Source of the DNA: Solicoccozyma terricola
Lineage: Eukaryota; Basidiomycota; Tremellomycetes; Filobasidiales; Piskurozymaceae
Assembly: GCA_001600875.1 (NCBI GenBank)
Contig: BCLD01000015.1
Location: 227,862-291,861, forward strand
DNA: 64,000 nt
Direction of reading: 5' to 3'
A program made the translations under genes and the position numbers. The notes under the pieces were generated by a model. It did no database searches, was not told where the DNA came from, and worked only from the letters and a program-made list of their open reading frames with translations. Within the stretch, counting starts at the first letter, position 1; every line of letters begins with the position of its first letter. Of the stretch, positions 9,972-21,123 are shown in pieces.

Positions 9972-12634
9972 CTACGGCGCCTCGTGAACAACCGCTGATC
10001 TTTTGGTTGTTCGTCGTCTGCCAAAGAATCGTTCCTCATCGTGCTGAGACCGTCGAGACGGTGCTGTCTTCCTTCGTCCTAAATTCGCGCCTGGCTGTAA
10101 AGGCGGATTGTTCACCACCATGAGTTTGGGATTCTGTTCGGATACCGTACGGGGCGATGGATCGTTGGCGAGAGCGATTCCAAGACCGGTCGATGGCGAT
10201 TCGGCGGACGGTCGACGGGCACCCTTGGTCGTTGACACCGTCCTACGGCGTACGACGCTGACCGGGTCTCCTTGATGAACGTAATATCCACCCTTTGGTG
10301 CATCGTCATCCGAATCCGAAGGAATCATAAAGTTGGTGTCCGCTCGAACAGGTGGTGGTGGCCTTAGTGAACCGGTACTTGAAATCACACTTGGCCTCCG
10401 TATCGAACTTGTGCCGCCGCTGGAACTATCTGGTGGTGCCAACATACCTTGCGCTGGCGATTGTGTCCGTCCTTGTCCTTGTCCCTGTCCCTGAAAGACG
10501 GCAGGTGTTGAGCCAGTTGCTGGTGATATTGCATCTGGCTCTGCCGTTTTGGGTGATTGCTAGTAAAGCACAAAGGGTCAACATGGGGGAACGTCGGGAT
10601 GAGTCCGATCCCGCGGGAAAAAAAAAGCGCTCACCAGCTGCATCTCGAGAAGGAAATGATCCTGGTGCTCGATAAGAAATTCGAGGACGCGCTGCGACAA
10701 TGCATGCTCGCTTGGAGCGAGTTGATGAGCCGGATGAGCTAAGATTCCTGGTTGAAAGATCACTGCTAGGTCTGGAAAAAAAACCCCCGGTGAAAAGAAC
10801 GTGAATAAGCTTTTGGTTTTTGCCGTTGTGATTCTTTCCAAAGTTGGGATATAAACTACCTACTTGAAGCGGTCATCAGATTCTTATTTGATTTTTTCGC
10901 AAACACGCTAAGAAGATCCAACACGTAGAGTAGCAGGTATTGATTCGGCTTTGGCATCTTGGCTATCAGTTGCTTGAACGTCAAGATCGTCTCCTCGACG
11001 CTGAAGTTGGGCTTGACTGATACGCGAGGTGAGAGAGAGGGAGGGAGGGAGGGAGGGGTTCGTCAGGGCGCGCCCCGCATTCCACCGAGCCACATGAACA
11101 CCCCGAAACTCACCTAGGGCATTACGGAACTGCAAGGGGAAAACATGCCCAAAAGCAAGAACAATCCATCAGATCAAAATGATAAACTTGACCGGCACAT
11201 AGACCGTCGATCAGAAAAAAAAAAGTAACTAACATCGTTATATAGCTCCAATGGAATGATCGGTTCCTATATGAAGCGAAAAGCGCACTACCTGTCAATT
11301 TTTGTTGCGAATCCCTCTTCGGATGGATGGATATCATTCTCCAATATCCACACACACTACTTTAACTCACTGGCATCGATGTTAAATACCTTCTTAGAAT
11401 CGTAGCCACGTCATGTGGTGTGAAATGAGAAACCTTTTTCCAATCTAGGTTTTTGCCGTACTAGAAGAAAAAAAAAAAAAACCCCAACCCCCGAGGACCC
11501 CAAACCGCAAACCCATAAGTCCCTCGCTATCTCTAAAACCCGCCGNGGGGGGGGGGGGGGGGGGGGGTAATTTCGGCATTGACTCTCTCACCTTTGGCGG
11601 CGTCTCAAATATGGTTTGTAACTCTTTCGTCCGCTTACTTGATCCTGATACTCTAAAAGCACCACGAACCTCTGTAGCTGTTTCTTTGAGATGCAAGCCG
11701 CTAGAAAAAAGGGAAGGAAAGGAGAGGAAAAAAGAAAAAGAAAAAAGAAGATCCTCGTTCATCAGCCGTCTATTGTGTATGTGGATAAAACCGGCTTTAA
11801 AAAAAAACACACACGTACCATTTAGCTACGACTACTGGAATATAACCCCAGACATATAACGATCCATCTGGTCCTGGTGTACTTATTTGTACACTAGCGT
11901 AGGATAATGAAGTTTCAAGTGGAACTGCAAATACTCGAGATGTAGGTTGGTCTGCTAAGATATGGTTGAGGGGGGGAGGGGGACGGGGGATTCGTTAGGG
12001 CCCAGAAGAGAAGGAAAAGAAAGAAAACGAAAACGGTGTGGTGTGGTGTGGTAAATCGAATCCTTTCAATTGTTCCACACACACACACACACACACACAC
12101 CACCACGACGACGACGACGACGACCACCACCACCAACAACTAACTAACCTTTTCCTTTCCCTTTCCTTTCCTTTTCCCTAAAACCTTTCCACCAACTTTT
12201 CAAATTCGTTCCTAATTCACCTTTATCCTCTGAACTACTCGTTTGAATTTCACCTCTCGTCGTTGCCGTCGTTGCCGTCGTCGTCCCCGTTGCCGTCGTC
12301 GCCGTCCCCGATGCCGTTCCCGTCGCCGGTGCAGTTACAGGTGTCGTTGTAGGTGTCGTTGGTGTCCTCCTCCTCGTCGTCGTCGTTGTTGTTGTTGTAT
12401 TATGACTTGTTCCAATTGGAATTTGAATCGGTTTAACCATTAATCCAATCGAATTCTCAGAATTCAATTTATTTGAATCTTGTACGACGATTGGTTTTGA
12501 TGAAGATTGAAATGGAACTGAAATAGATTGAATTCCAACTCCACCAACTCCACCAACCCCACCAACCCCACCAACCCCACTTATTCCCCCACTTCCACCT
12601 ATTCCACTTCCATACCCTGTACTTGAAGTACTAT

Positions 12635-12665
<31 letters not shown>

Positions 12666-12788
12666 TGTTGAGATTTGAGGGGCTAAAGCAAGTTGAGGAT
12701 CTATATTCGTTGTTATATTTGATAACAATTTCGAAGATGGTTCTCCGAATGAATGGGAGGGTGATGGGTCTTCATGAGGTGATGTCAT
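9972..12788 (-). CDS. Rho GTPase-activating protein (SAC7-type RhoGAP)
   Basis: GTPase-activating protein for Rho-family GTPases, controlling polarity and cell-wall signalling. Exon 1 (12788-12149) encodes a low-complexity N-terminus (poly-Thr runs, GGV repeats) ending LKSWWKGFREKERKGK. It continues via 11951-11819 (SRVFAVPLETSLSYAS ... LYVWGYIPVVVAKC), 11700-11592 (GAFRVSGSSKRTKELQ, including the arginine finger in FRVSGS), 11460-11371 (HFTPHDVATILRRYLTSMP), 11266-11234 (EPIIPLELYND), a 16-nt exon 11129-11114, and then MPKPNQYLLLYVLDLLSVF, NKNLMTASNLAVIFQPG and SEHALSQRVLEFLIEHQD. All joins keep frame. The C-terminus is disordered, with SDSDDDAPKGG and Arg/Ser-rich stretches. This arrangement matches fungal SAC7-like RhoGAPs. 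One intron contains a poly-G run with an N (11546-11568). Confidence 0.9.
12074..12134. repeat. (CA)n and (CGA)n/(CCA)n microsatellite
   Basis: An uninterrupted CA dinucleotide run is followed directly by CGA and CCA trinucleotide runs. All lie inside the first intron of the RhoGAP gene. Confidence 0.85.
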
Positions 12789-13279
12789 GATGGTGGAGGG
12801 CGGAGCGCGCGGGGGGGCGGGGGGGTAGGGGAGGGGGTTACTTGAGAATCCTATCTTCGTGAAGAGGTTGGTTCACAGGGGTTCACTATCTTGAAAAAAG
12901 TTGGACTTTAGATAACGAAAATGGGAATTAGAAAAATTTGGTTGAAACGACTATCAACCCCAAGGTTAATTTTTTCCCCCCGCAAATTTGTTGAACCGTT
13001 TAAAAAGAGGTTCAGTGGGAGTTTGACGTCGTCGTCCTCGTCGACCTCGTCCCTGGGTGTGATAAGAATATCTCTCCCTCCTATTTCTTTCAACGAGTAG
13101 TAGTAGTGTATCTTGCTATGTTTACGATGGTGCGTGGTATACAAGAGTGCATGGTGTGTGGGGGGGAGGGGGGGGGGTAGTTGGTGGTGTGGTGGTTGGT
13201 GGTGGTGGTTGATGGATATGTGGGTGGTGGTTGATCCCTCCAGGTGACGTACCAGTGGCCAGTGAAGGGAGAGGAAGTG

Positions 13280-13287
13280 TCACGTGA
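13280..13287. promoter_or_regulatory. TCACGTGA palindrome (bHLH/Cbf1-type E-box)
   Basis: Perfect 8-bp palindrome in the RhoGAP/Zn2Cys6 divergent promoter. CACGTGA is the site of fungal bHLH factors such as Cbf1. Identical copies occur in other promoters of this window. Confidence 0.5.
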
Positions 13288-13355
13288 TAGAATTAGGGAG
13301 AGGGAGAGGAGGGAGAGGGGGAAGGGGGAAGGGAGAGGAAGGGCGAAGGGCGAGA

Positions 13356-13382
13356 GGGGGACGGGGACGGGGACGGGGACGG
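13356..13382 (+). promoter_or_regulatory. potential G-quadruplex, (GGGGAC)n
   Basis: Four or more G-tracts of at least four Gs spaced by AC immediately precede a TATA-like GATATATAG. This satisfies the simple G4 pattern on the plus strand. Confidence 0.5.
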
Positions 13383-14047
13383 CAGGATATATAGACACCC
13401 AGACAGACACACACTTACAGCACACACAGCCAGACACAGGACACCGTTGCAAGTGCATTAGACTTCACAGTTGGTACCCCGATGTTTATTTCATCGAATG
13501 GAATATTTCATGATTTTCTTTTCCCATATTTTATATTTTATTACCGAAGCATGCGATGCAAAATGGGAATACAACGTGGGTGGGAGAGGGGGTTGGGGGG
13601 GGGGAGAGGGGGAGGGAGGCGGTGTAAGGTAAACCGTACAAGGGTGTGGTTGGTAAAAGGAAAATCAAATAAGCTGCCGTTCTTGTATAGCAATGTAAAT
13701 AGACTCGAGAGACGACCGCGGGGGAGGGGGGGGGGGAGGTGAATGATGTACACGGATGCCGGATGCGATGGGGAGGGGTACCAGGGGAGCAGGGCGGTGC
13801 GGTGCACCACCCCTCCCCCTCTGCCTTTTTTACGTCTCCCACTCTCCACCCCGAGTTACCCGTTCTGGCCAGCTACATCATTCGGACCGGGAGTTAGGTA
13901 ACACTTGGTCTTCCACCCGCTCGGCACATTGATCCTCCATATTCGCCTCATCTCCACCTCCCCTGCCACAGAATTCGTCTCCTCACCATACTGGCCCCCC
14001 ACCCCCACCCCCACCTCCTCCACTCCCTGCTTGGCGGGTTTCTTCTA

Positions 14048-17000
14048 ATGAACGTATCAAACTTCCAAAACCCGTTGCCTGAGAACAGGCAAACAAGTCC
14101 AATCAACCCTTCGAGATCATTCAATAGAACATCATCCTCATCATCATCTACTTATTTACCACCACCACCACCCACCACCACAGTCGTTCAAGATCGATAC
14201 GACACCACCTACGATCTTAAACAATCCCCAGATCAAATCGGTATTGATAGACAAACGGGGAATTCGTTTGGTTTTTCGGGTACTACATCATCAACTTTGA
14301 TAAACGATCGTCATTCGAATAGAAGGAGATCATCAGATCAACCTGAATATCGAAGATTAGCACCACCACCTTGGACCAACAACAACAACAACAACAACAA
14401 CAACGACGCATCCTCTTCAACTATTGAAAAAACATACAAGGACCAACAATCGAATCCGTTAACTGATAGGTTAATTGCTTTGGGTTCGATTAATAAAAGA
14501 CAAAGAACAGAGGAAATTGAAGTTTTTAGTCCTGTTGGGACGGAAAAGGGTGGATCAAAGGACGATATTGATAGGTGGGTTATTTTTGCGAAATATATGG
14601 AACCGATCTCGGAAGGGAGGTGGGGATTGGATGTACAGTGGTAAATTGGGAATATTAACCTCCCCCCCCCCCCCCCCCCCCAATATTCACACTATCGACA
14701 AATTGACATCGCCTTCCAACTCTCCCTCCCCCCCCCCCCCACCCACTTCGTTTTACTTTGGTATGGTAGACCAATCAGTTCTACATGTACTAGCTGTCGA
14801 GCGAGGAAAACGAGTGAGTGGGTTGCGGTTTAGAAAAAAAGGGCTGATTGGGGTTTTCTTTTTGACACGACTGAACCAAACAGAGTGTGACGGTGCTCAA
14901 CCGACCTGCAAGAACTGTACAAAGTGAGAGTTTGTTTCTCCTCCTCCTTGAACCCCCCGTCACCTTGTTTTCGAAATTCATCCTAAGTTTGAAATTGACG
15001 GTTTTGCTAACACCCCCCCCCCCCCCCCCCCCCCCCGGCGCCCCTCCTCCTCCTCACCGATATAGATCCGGTAATGTTTGCGAATATCGAATCAAGCAGA
15101 AACCTGGTCTTAAAGCAGGTACCGGTGAGAGTATGATGAGAAGATTGGGTAAGTGCGGATCGTTTTAAAAAAAATTCCAAACAAAAAAAGTCCGTCCTGA
15201 TTCTAATTCTCTCCACCCTTTCGTTCTTCGTTTTCGTTTTCGTCTTCGTCACCTTCCCCCCCCCCCCCTCCCCTCCTCTCCCCAGAATACCTCGAAGATA
15301 GATTAAACACAAACGACGAACGATTAAACGTTCAAGATAACCTCGTACAATCACTTTCCTTTTCAGATCGTCAAAATTCCATTCACATTGATCATCTTGA
15401 ACGGTGGCGAGACGAAATGAATGTTCGTTTCAATCAATTACAAGCTTCAGCTAGTGGGATGAGGGGTATAGCAGTTGGGGGTGTGGGTGTTCAATCATCA
15501 AGTAATTTCGAAGGATCATCTTCGTTTAATCCTGGAACTGGGGGTACAGATCAAGCTATGGGTAGTGGAGCATATGGAATGCCGAGAAATGGGGGTGGCG
15601 GTGGCGGTGGGGTGGGCGGTGGTGGACCAAGTCCACAGGATTTCATCTCTCCATTGGGAGGTGGATTCAACACACAACAATCGATATTACCGCCAGATGA
15701 TATCGTTAGAGATCTTATCGATCTTTTCGGAAGGAGGATAGCACCGTGGACGTTGATCGTCTCACCACAGGTTCTAGTAACATCAACAACACCCTGGTCT
15801 CTCATCATATACGCCATCGTGGCGATCACGCTCAGACTTTCTCGCGATGAAAGACTGCGAGGCATGAAGGAACGATATCATGATGCTGCGAGACAGTATG
15901 TTATAATGCAGGCCATGGAAGAAACGTCGGTGGAATCATTACAAGCGTTGGCCTTGCTCACGATCGATGGAATAGGTGCAGGTCAAGGTCCCAAGAAATG
16001 GGGGGTCTTGGCTACCTTGACGAGATCAGTAGCTCATATCGATCTATGCACCGAGACTGACATCCTAGGAGGCAATTCGATGTCAAATCGACCGATCGCA
16101 AGGACCTCGATTATCCCACCCATCTTAAGCTGGCATGACGATGAAGAGAGAAGGCGGTTGTTCTGGTTGATCTTTATTCTGGACCGGTATACAAGTATTT
16201 CAACGGGATGGGAATTCGCCATAAATGACCATGATGTCAAGAGGAGACTACCGTCATCTGATGAGGCATGGATGAGTTCTGTATGTCGCAATTCACGCAA
16301 TCTGGGAAAATCCAAAGCACCAGAGAGATTTATGGCTGATCACCTCTGTTACACAGGAATGGCAGACCACCGAAACTTTCCTCACTCCACTCTTTCGAGA
16401 CTCTCAGCCGTTGCGCGATACCGAACGTCTCCACCCCATGATTCACTTCATCGACGCGATGGACATGATAGGTCGCGTACATATGCTTGGTGCAACACCA
16501 GTTGACCTGAACAATCCGCGCGAAGTAGATCAGCGGTCAGCATTAAGCAGAGGAATGCAAGCAACGCTCAAACGGTGGTTCAATGATCTCCCCCCTCAAA
16601 TCAGGAGCGCTGATGCAGATCTCACTTCTGCTATTGTGTTGACGGTGAGTAGTCGTGGAAAACCAAGCGGGTGAAAGCTCCCCGTCACTCATTCATCATT
16701 TCGCCGACGGACTAGCATTCTTGCTATCAAGCGTGGGTGGGAATTCTTCAATCAAATTCCGCGAGTCATCAGCTGACAAGACCGTCCCCACAGTTCCATT
16801 CTCAAACTCTTAGCCTTCCAGGCTTATCCTCTCACCGGCGCAACGACCGGTTTGGTAGAACCGCACGCTACATCCTGCCTCGAAGCCTCAAGAGCCATCT
16901 GTCGTTTGGCGATCAACGTTGCCGAGTCGCCCGCACAAGACCTTACCTCGCCATTCCTCGTTTGGGCATGCTGGGTAGCCGGTCGCGTGCTATTTGGTAT

Positions 17001-17597
17001 GTGAATGCCCGCTGTCGACGGATGTCTGAATCCATCGCTAAAGGCATCGTTTCAATTACCAGTCCATGCATGCCTTGCACTCAAGACACAACAAGAGCCT
17101 GAATTTGAGCCACTCATCCAGTGTCTGCATGCCATGAAGGCAGATTGGTCGATAGCTGGTGAGTAGGACAATAGTTGGCCCGGGAGTTTGGTCTGTCTAT
17201 AAACATGTGCTGTCCCACAACCGCAGGAGAGTATGCACACCTATTGGAACGAGCGCAACGGAAACTCCAAGCCTTCACAACCGCAAGCGAGAGTTTGACG
17301 CCGGACTCGCACCTTTCGGAAGCCGTGTCCGTCTTACTCGACATGCGACACACCGCCTACTCAGCCGTGCGTGCAAGCGGTACGGATACGCCGCCGGAGC
17401 AATTGCATCCAGGAAGCATGATCAACAACAGCTTCATGACGGGAATGGGCTACAACTCTGGCGCAGCAACGCCTTGGGCTATGAATGCCGTATTTGGATT
17501 CGGAGATTTGGAATCTTGGTTGGATTTCGGGTCTACACAAACACAGATGCAAGGTCAAGTTCACGGGCCAAATTTTGGGGATGTCTCTGGGATGTAG
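14048..17597 (+). CDS. Zn2Cys6 fungal-specific transcription factor
   Basis: Nuclear binuclear-cluster regulator. A Ser/Thr/Asn-rich N-terminus (poly-Ser, poly-Pro, an Asn run) precedes the zinc cluster CTSCRARKTKCDG, then PTCKNC and SGNVCEY, giving C-x2-C-x6-C-x6-C-x2-C-x6-C. The cluster is split over four exons between about 14771 and 15080. A linker with a short coiled segment (MMRRLEYLEDRLN) and a Gly-rich stretch (15590-15630) follow. The fungal_trans middle-homology region includes TTPWSLIIYAIVAITLRLSR, AARQYVIMQAMEETSVESLQ, EERRRLFWLIFILDRY and MIHFIDAMDMIGRVHMLG. The C-terminus ends GPNFGDVSGM, with TAG at 17595-17597. The first intron donor could be 14575 or 14641; 14575 gives the smoother sequence IDRPISSTCTSC. 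Several introns carry long poly-C tracts. Target genes cannot be inferred. Confidence 0.88.
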
Positions 17598-17743
17598 AAC
17601 GACGATACTCTGGGTGATGTACGAAGGCATTATTATGTAATTCGTGGCATGGGCGTTACAAGTACCTGCAGTTGTTAGTCAAGTGTCCAGGCGTGAGCAT
17701 TTTTTTCTCAGTGTGCGGCCTCCTCGTTGCCTTCTATGGACGT

Positions 17744-20167
17744 CTAAGCCTTCTTTTGACCGACAACGAAACAGTGCTGACCGCCGGCGGAGCAGTCGAG
17801 CAAGTTGACATCTCGAAGCGCCTGCAGGGAAAGGAAATGAGTTGAGGGATGCCCCTGATCAATATGAAGGCCGTACTGACAGTGTTTCTAACCAAGGTTG
17901 GCGTCTCAATTTCTGTGTCAGTTGGCCCCAGTCCGAGCTGATACGAGCCTGCGACGAACGTATGTACATTTGCGTCAGTATCGCGCAAGCAAAATGCGAC
18001 TCCGCCGGCATCGTCCACCTACTGCCCTGTCCCCAAGCGTACAACGATCCATCCTTGGCAACAGCGAGGTTGTTGTGCGTCCCAGCAGCAATAGCAACGA
18101 TGCGGTTGCCTCGGTTCTTGTAGTCATCGGTGTCGCTGTATGGACCGAGATCGGGAGTGTCCTCGTCATCCTCGGGAGGTGGTGGGAAAATAACCTGTTC
18201 GGAATGTCATTCATCAGGTACAATCTTAGCAAGATATAAAGCGATCTCACCTGAACAGGCTCAAAGACCTTTTCCTCCTTCGATGGGTTGTCATCCGCGA
18301 GACCCAGCTGATTGTCGACGTTGCTGCCGAAAGCCCAAACTTGACCGTTGTCGTAAAGGAAGAGAGTGTGGTGGTCACCCTGAGAGGAAGGGACAATTTT
18401 CAATCAGCTTCTAGCAACGATCCTCTTTCCAAATCGCGGAGCTAACTCACTCCGGTGATCGACACCACCTGAGCTCCACCATGCGCTTCCGGACCAAGAT
18501 CTTTCACGATCGTCGGGGTTTGCACCACATCTCCAAACCTCTCTCCCAACCCGCATTGTCCGTGGGTATTGACACCCCAAGCATAGACCGTTCCATCCAT
18601 CTTTACTGCAAATCCATGATAATTCCCGGCTCCGACCATCCTAATATCATGTAAACCAACGGATTGAGGATCGGTAGCTCTCAATGAAGCGGATCCACGA
18701 CCCATCTTTCGTCGACCGAGTTGATTATGATCGTTTGAACCGAAAGTGTATACTTGTCCTTTGGTGGTCAAAGCAACGACGAAATCGTTTCCACATGCAA
18801 CGGAAACCCATTTGATGTGTCGAAGATCGTGAAAGTCTTTCAACCCGACAGGGTCAAATTGTTTGGCTTCCGCGACACCACCGAAACCAATAAGACCTTG
18901 ATCTCCCTGAAGGAACCAAGAACCAAAAACCCCCTTATTCATCAGCAGCTATCGGTGGCTACACATTCGACAACCCATCTTCACACTTACCCTGAAACTG
19001 CCCCACACTTTCATCTGACCAGCATCACTTATCGCAACAGAAACACTATCGCCACCGGCCACCCTAACGGCTCTAAACCCTTCCTCTGCTAGCTTGGTGA
19101 TAATAGCAGGAGTCATCTCTAGGTCATCGGATGAAAGGAAACCTTCTCCATTTGGGTTAGGAACTTTAGCAGTCTGACGACCTAGAGCGGCGTTGTCGTT
19201 GACTCCCCAAGACCAGACCTGGAGATGGTTTTGAGGGCAGAATGTCAATGAAAATGGATTGATGGAGGGGAGGGGTGAGCACGTAAACTGGTGTTGGATT
19301 CACTCACATTACCCTTCTCGTCGATAGCTAGAGAATGAAGGCCAGCAGCTACGACTTGCTCAGGTCCACAATCCGGTCCATCGCCTAATTTCCCATTCGA
19401 GCGAGATTCTTCAAACCTATACCATCCAATCGACGGGAAAGATATAGAAAGTTGAGTGAGACCAAGAAAAGACATATCAAAAATGTACAGAGAAAAAGAA
19501 AAAAAAAATCCCCCACTCACCAAGCGTGTAATCTAGGTCTTTTGATCTCTCCAACAGTTTCTTCACCAAGACCGAATTGACCCATTCCACCTGATCCAAA
19601 AACAAACACCGATCTCGCAGGACGAACATGTGCTAATCCAATCCCCACCGCGGCACGAACGAAAAGACAAATTTCCAGTCAGTACTACCCTTTTTTTGAC
19701 AAACTGAACCGAGAATCCTTCGCCTCACCAAACGGTTTAGACAATTCATTCAAATCCGGAACCCCAACAACACTCCTCCTTCCTGTCCTACTCACTGACT
19801 TCCTACTAGAAGCTCTGTCCATCGCTTTCGTTTCCGTAGGAGTCACTGCTCCTCTCTTCCTACCTGAAGCAGGAGGAGCCGAACCATTTGGCTTTGAAAT
19901 CGGTGCAGAGGAATCTTCAGGGATAGTGGTTGGGATTGAGGACATGTTTTTCCCACCGCGAGAAATGGGAGCACGGGAGGAGGAGGTGGAGACTGGTTTT
20001 GAGCGGGAAGATGGGGGTTTGGATGAGGTGGTTGATCGACGTGAGTCTGCTGGAGCTGATTCGAGGTTGGTAGAGGTTAAGGAAGGGGGGAAGGATGGTC
20101 AGTTATGATTTGTTTTCGAGTGTGTGATGTGTGATAGAAAGGAATTTGTACCTTTCCTTGGAGGCAT
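17744..20167 (-). CDS. SRM1: RCC1 family Ran guanine-nucleotide exchange factor
   Basis: Chromatin-bound GEF for Ran/Gsp1, needed for nucleocytoplasmic transport. Start is MPPRK at 20167-20165, followed by a basic disordered tail (TTSSKPPSSRSKPVS, GSAPPASGRKRGAV) that fits a chromatin- or NLS-type N-terminus. RCC1 propeller blades follow: SVFVFGSGGMGQFGLGEE, VVAAGLHSLAID / VWSWGVNDNAALGR, VRVAGGDSVSVAI / VWGSFRG, VSVACGNDFVVALTTKG / VYTFGSNDHNQLGRR, VGAGNYHGFAVKMDG / VYAWGVNTHGQCGLG, GDHHTLFLYDNGQVWAFG / NQLGLADD, and IVAIAAGTHNNLAVAKDG / LYAWGQ / QLGLGPTDTE. That is seven repeats. It ends LLDCSAGGQHCFVVGQKKA, with the stop at 17744-17746. Blades are split by many short introns. Confidence 0.93.
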
Positions 20168-21123
20168 TTTCCTAAATAAATAAAAAGATGGGGGTAGGAT
20201 GGGAGGGTGTTGGTGTACGCAGCTGTTCGAGCTTGGGGTTTGCACGAGGAAGTGGTGTAGAATACTGGTGCGTGAGTTGTAAGATGGCGAAGGAATGGTT
20301 GAGAGGGGAGGTTGAATGACTGTTGTTTTGAATAACTGATCACGTGAAAATGAACTTGAACCAACAACGCGGGGCTCCATTTCGCCGATGGATAACCTCG
20401 CTCAGGGAGTGGACGACGATGGAGAAGACAGAATGGGTATCCCAACCACAGACTTCACAGGTGGTGTTGCTGATTGAACCTTCAGGATCGACATTTACGC
20501 GGGCCTTCTTCACCTCTCAGTGTACTTTGCTGATTGAGCCATACCATTCCCTGCTGATGGTACATCGAGCGAATACTTCAGGACAATTGTTTGAAATATC
20601 ATTGACTCGTTATAAACCGCACTATCCATCCCAAGTACCGTGTGTCGTCTGGTATGGCTGTCCTTGCCTGTCGAAATTGGATCCCATCAATCCCCCCGTC
20701 CACCATCCACCCATCCACCATCCCGCCATCGCCACCCAACATTCCATCACGTGATCGCGTTCCCCGCCTGAACCCTTGTTGTGTTGACATTTATGGGACG
20801 GGTCATCCAGAGAGGGTCTTGGTCGTGCACAACGACATAGATGAGGAGCACACCATAGCACAAACCTCCCCTTTCAGACTATTGGTTCGCTCATTGCCAG
20901 CTGGGATTATTCAACGTACCGTCACAACGCGGTGTCAACATACAACTACCCGAGTCGTCGTTGACCTTCCAACCGCGCCGCGTCCTTCACAAGACAGTAG
21001 TGGTGGAGACAGGCCGTCGAATCGTGTACCTGTCCTCGCATGATGCCAGGCGCGGTCACCATTCATGGCGAGTCTTTGAATCCATGACATGACTTGCCGG
21101 ATTTCCATCTTTGACTAACCTAC
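20168..21123. promoter_or_regulatory. divergent promoter between RCC1 and the 1061-residue gene
   Basis: 956 bp without a credible gene. Two perfect TCACGTGA palindromes are present (20340-20347 and 20747-20754), together with CCATCCACC-type repeats at about 20698-20735. Confidence 0.45.

Larger units (their letters stand above)
12789..14047. promoter_or_regulatory. G-rich divergent promoter between RhoGAP and Zn2Cys6 regulator
   Basis: 1.26 kb without a supported gene. It holds several purine-rich blocks on the plus strand (13158-13240, 13290-13380, 13580-13620, 13715-13740). These include four consecutive GGGGAC units at 13356-13380 that could form a G-quadruplex, followed at once by GATATATAG (about 13387-13394), a possible TATA element. 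A perfect TCACGTGA lies at 13280-13287. Reading frames here are low-complexity and not credible as genes. Confidence 0.5.

Noticed and set aside
12074..12134. CA/CGA/CCA repeat considered as a CRISPR-like or telomere-like array
   Set aside because: It is a simple microsatellite in an intron, with no spacers and no telomeric unit.
13090..13849. Several long overlapping frames in the RhoGAP/Zn2Cys6 intergenic region
   Set aside because: All are translations of G/C-rich simple repeats (Ser/Pro/Leu or Gly/Arg runs) on both strands, with no motif and no splice structure.
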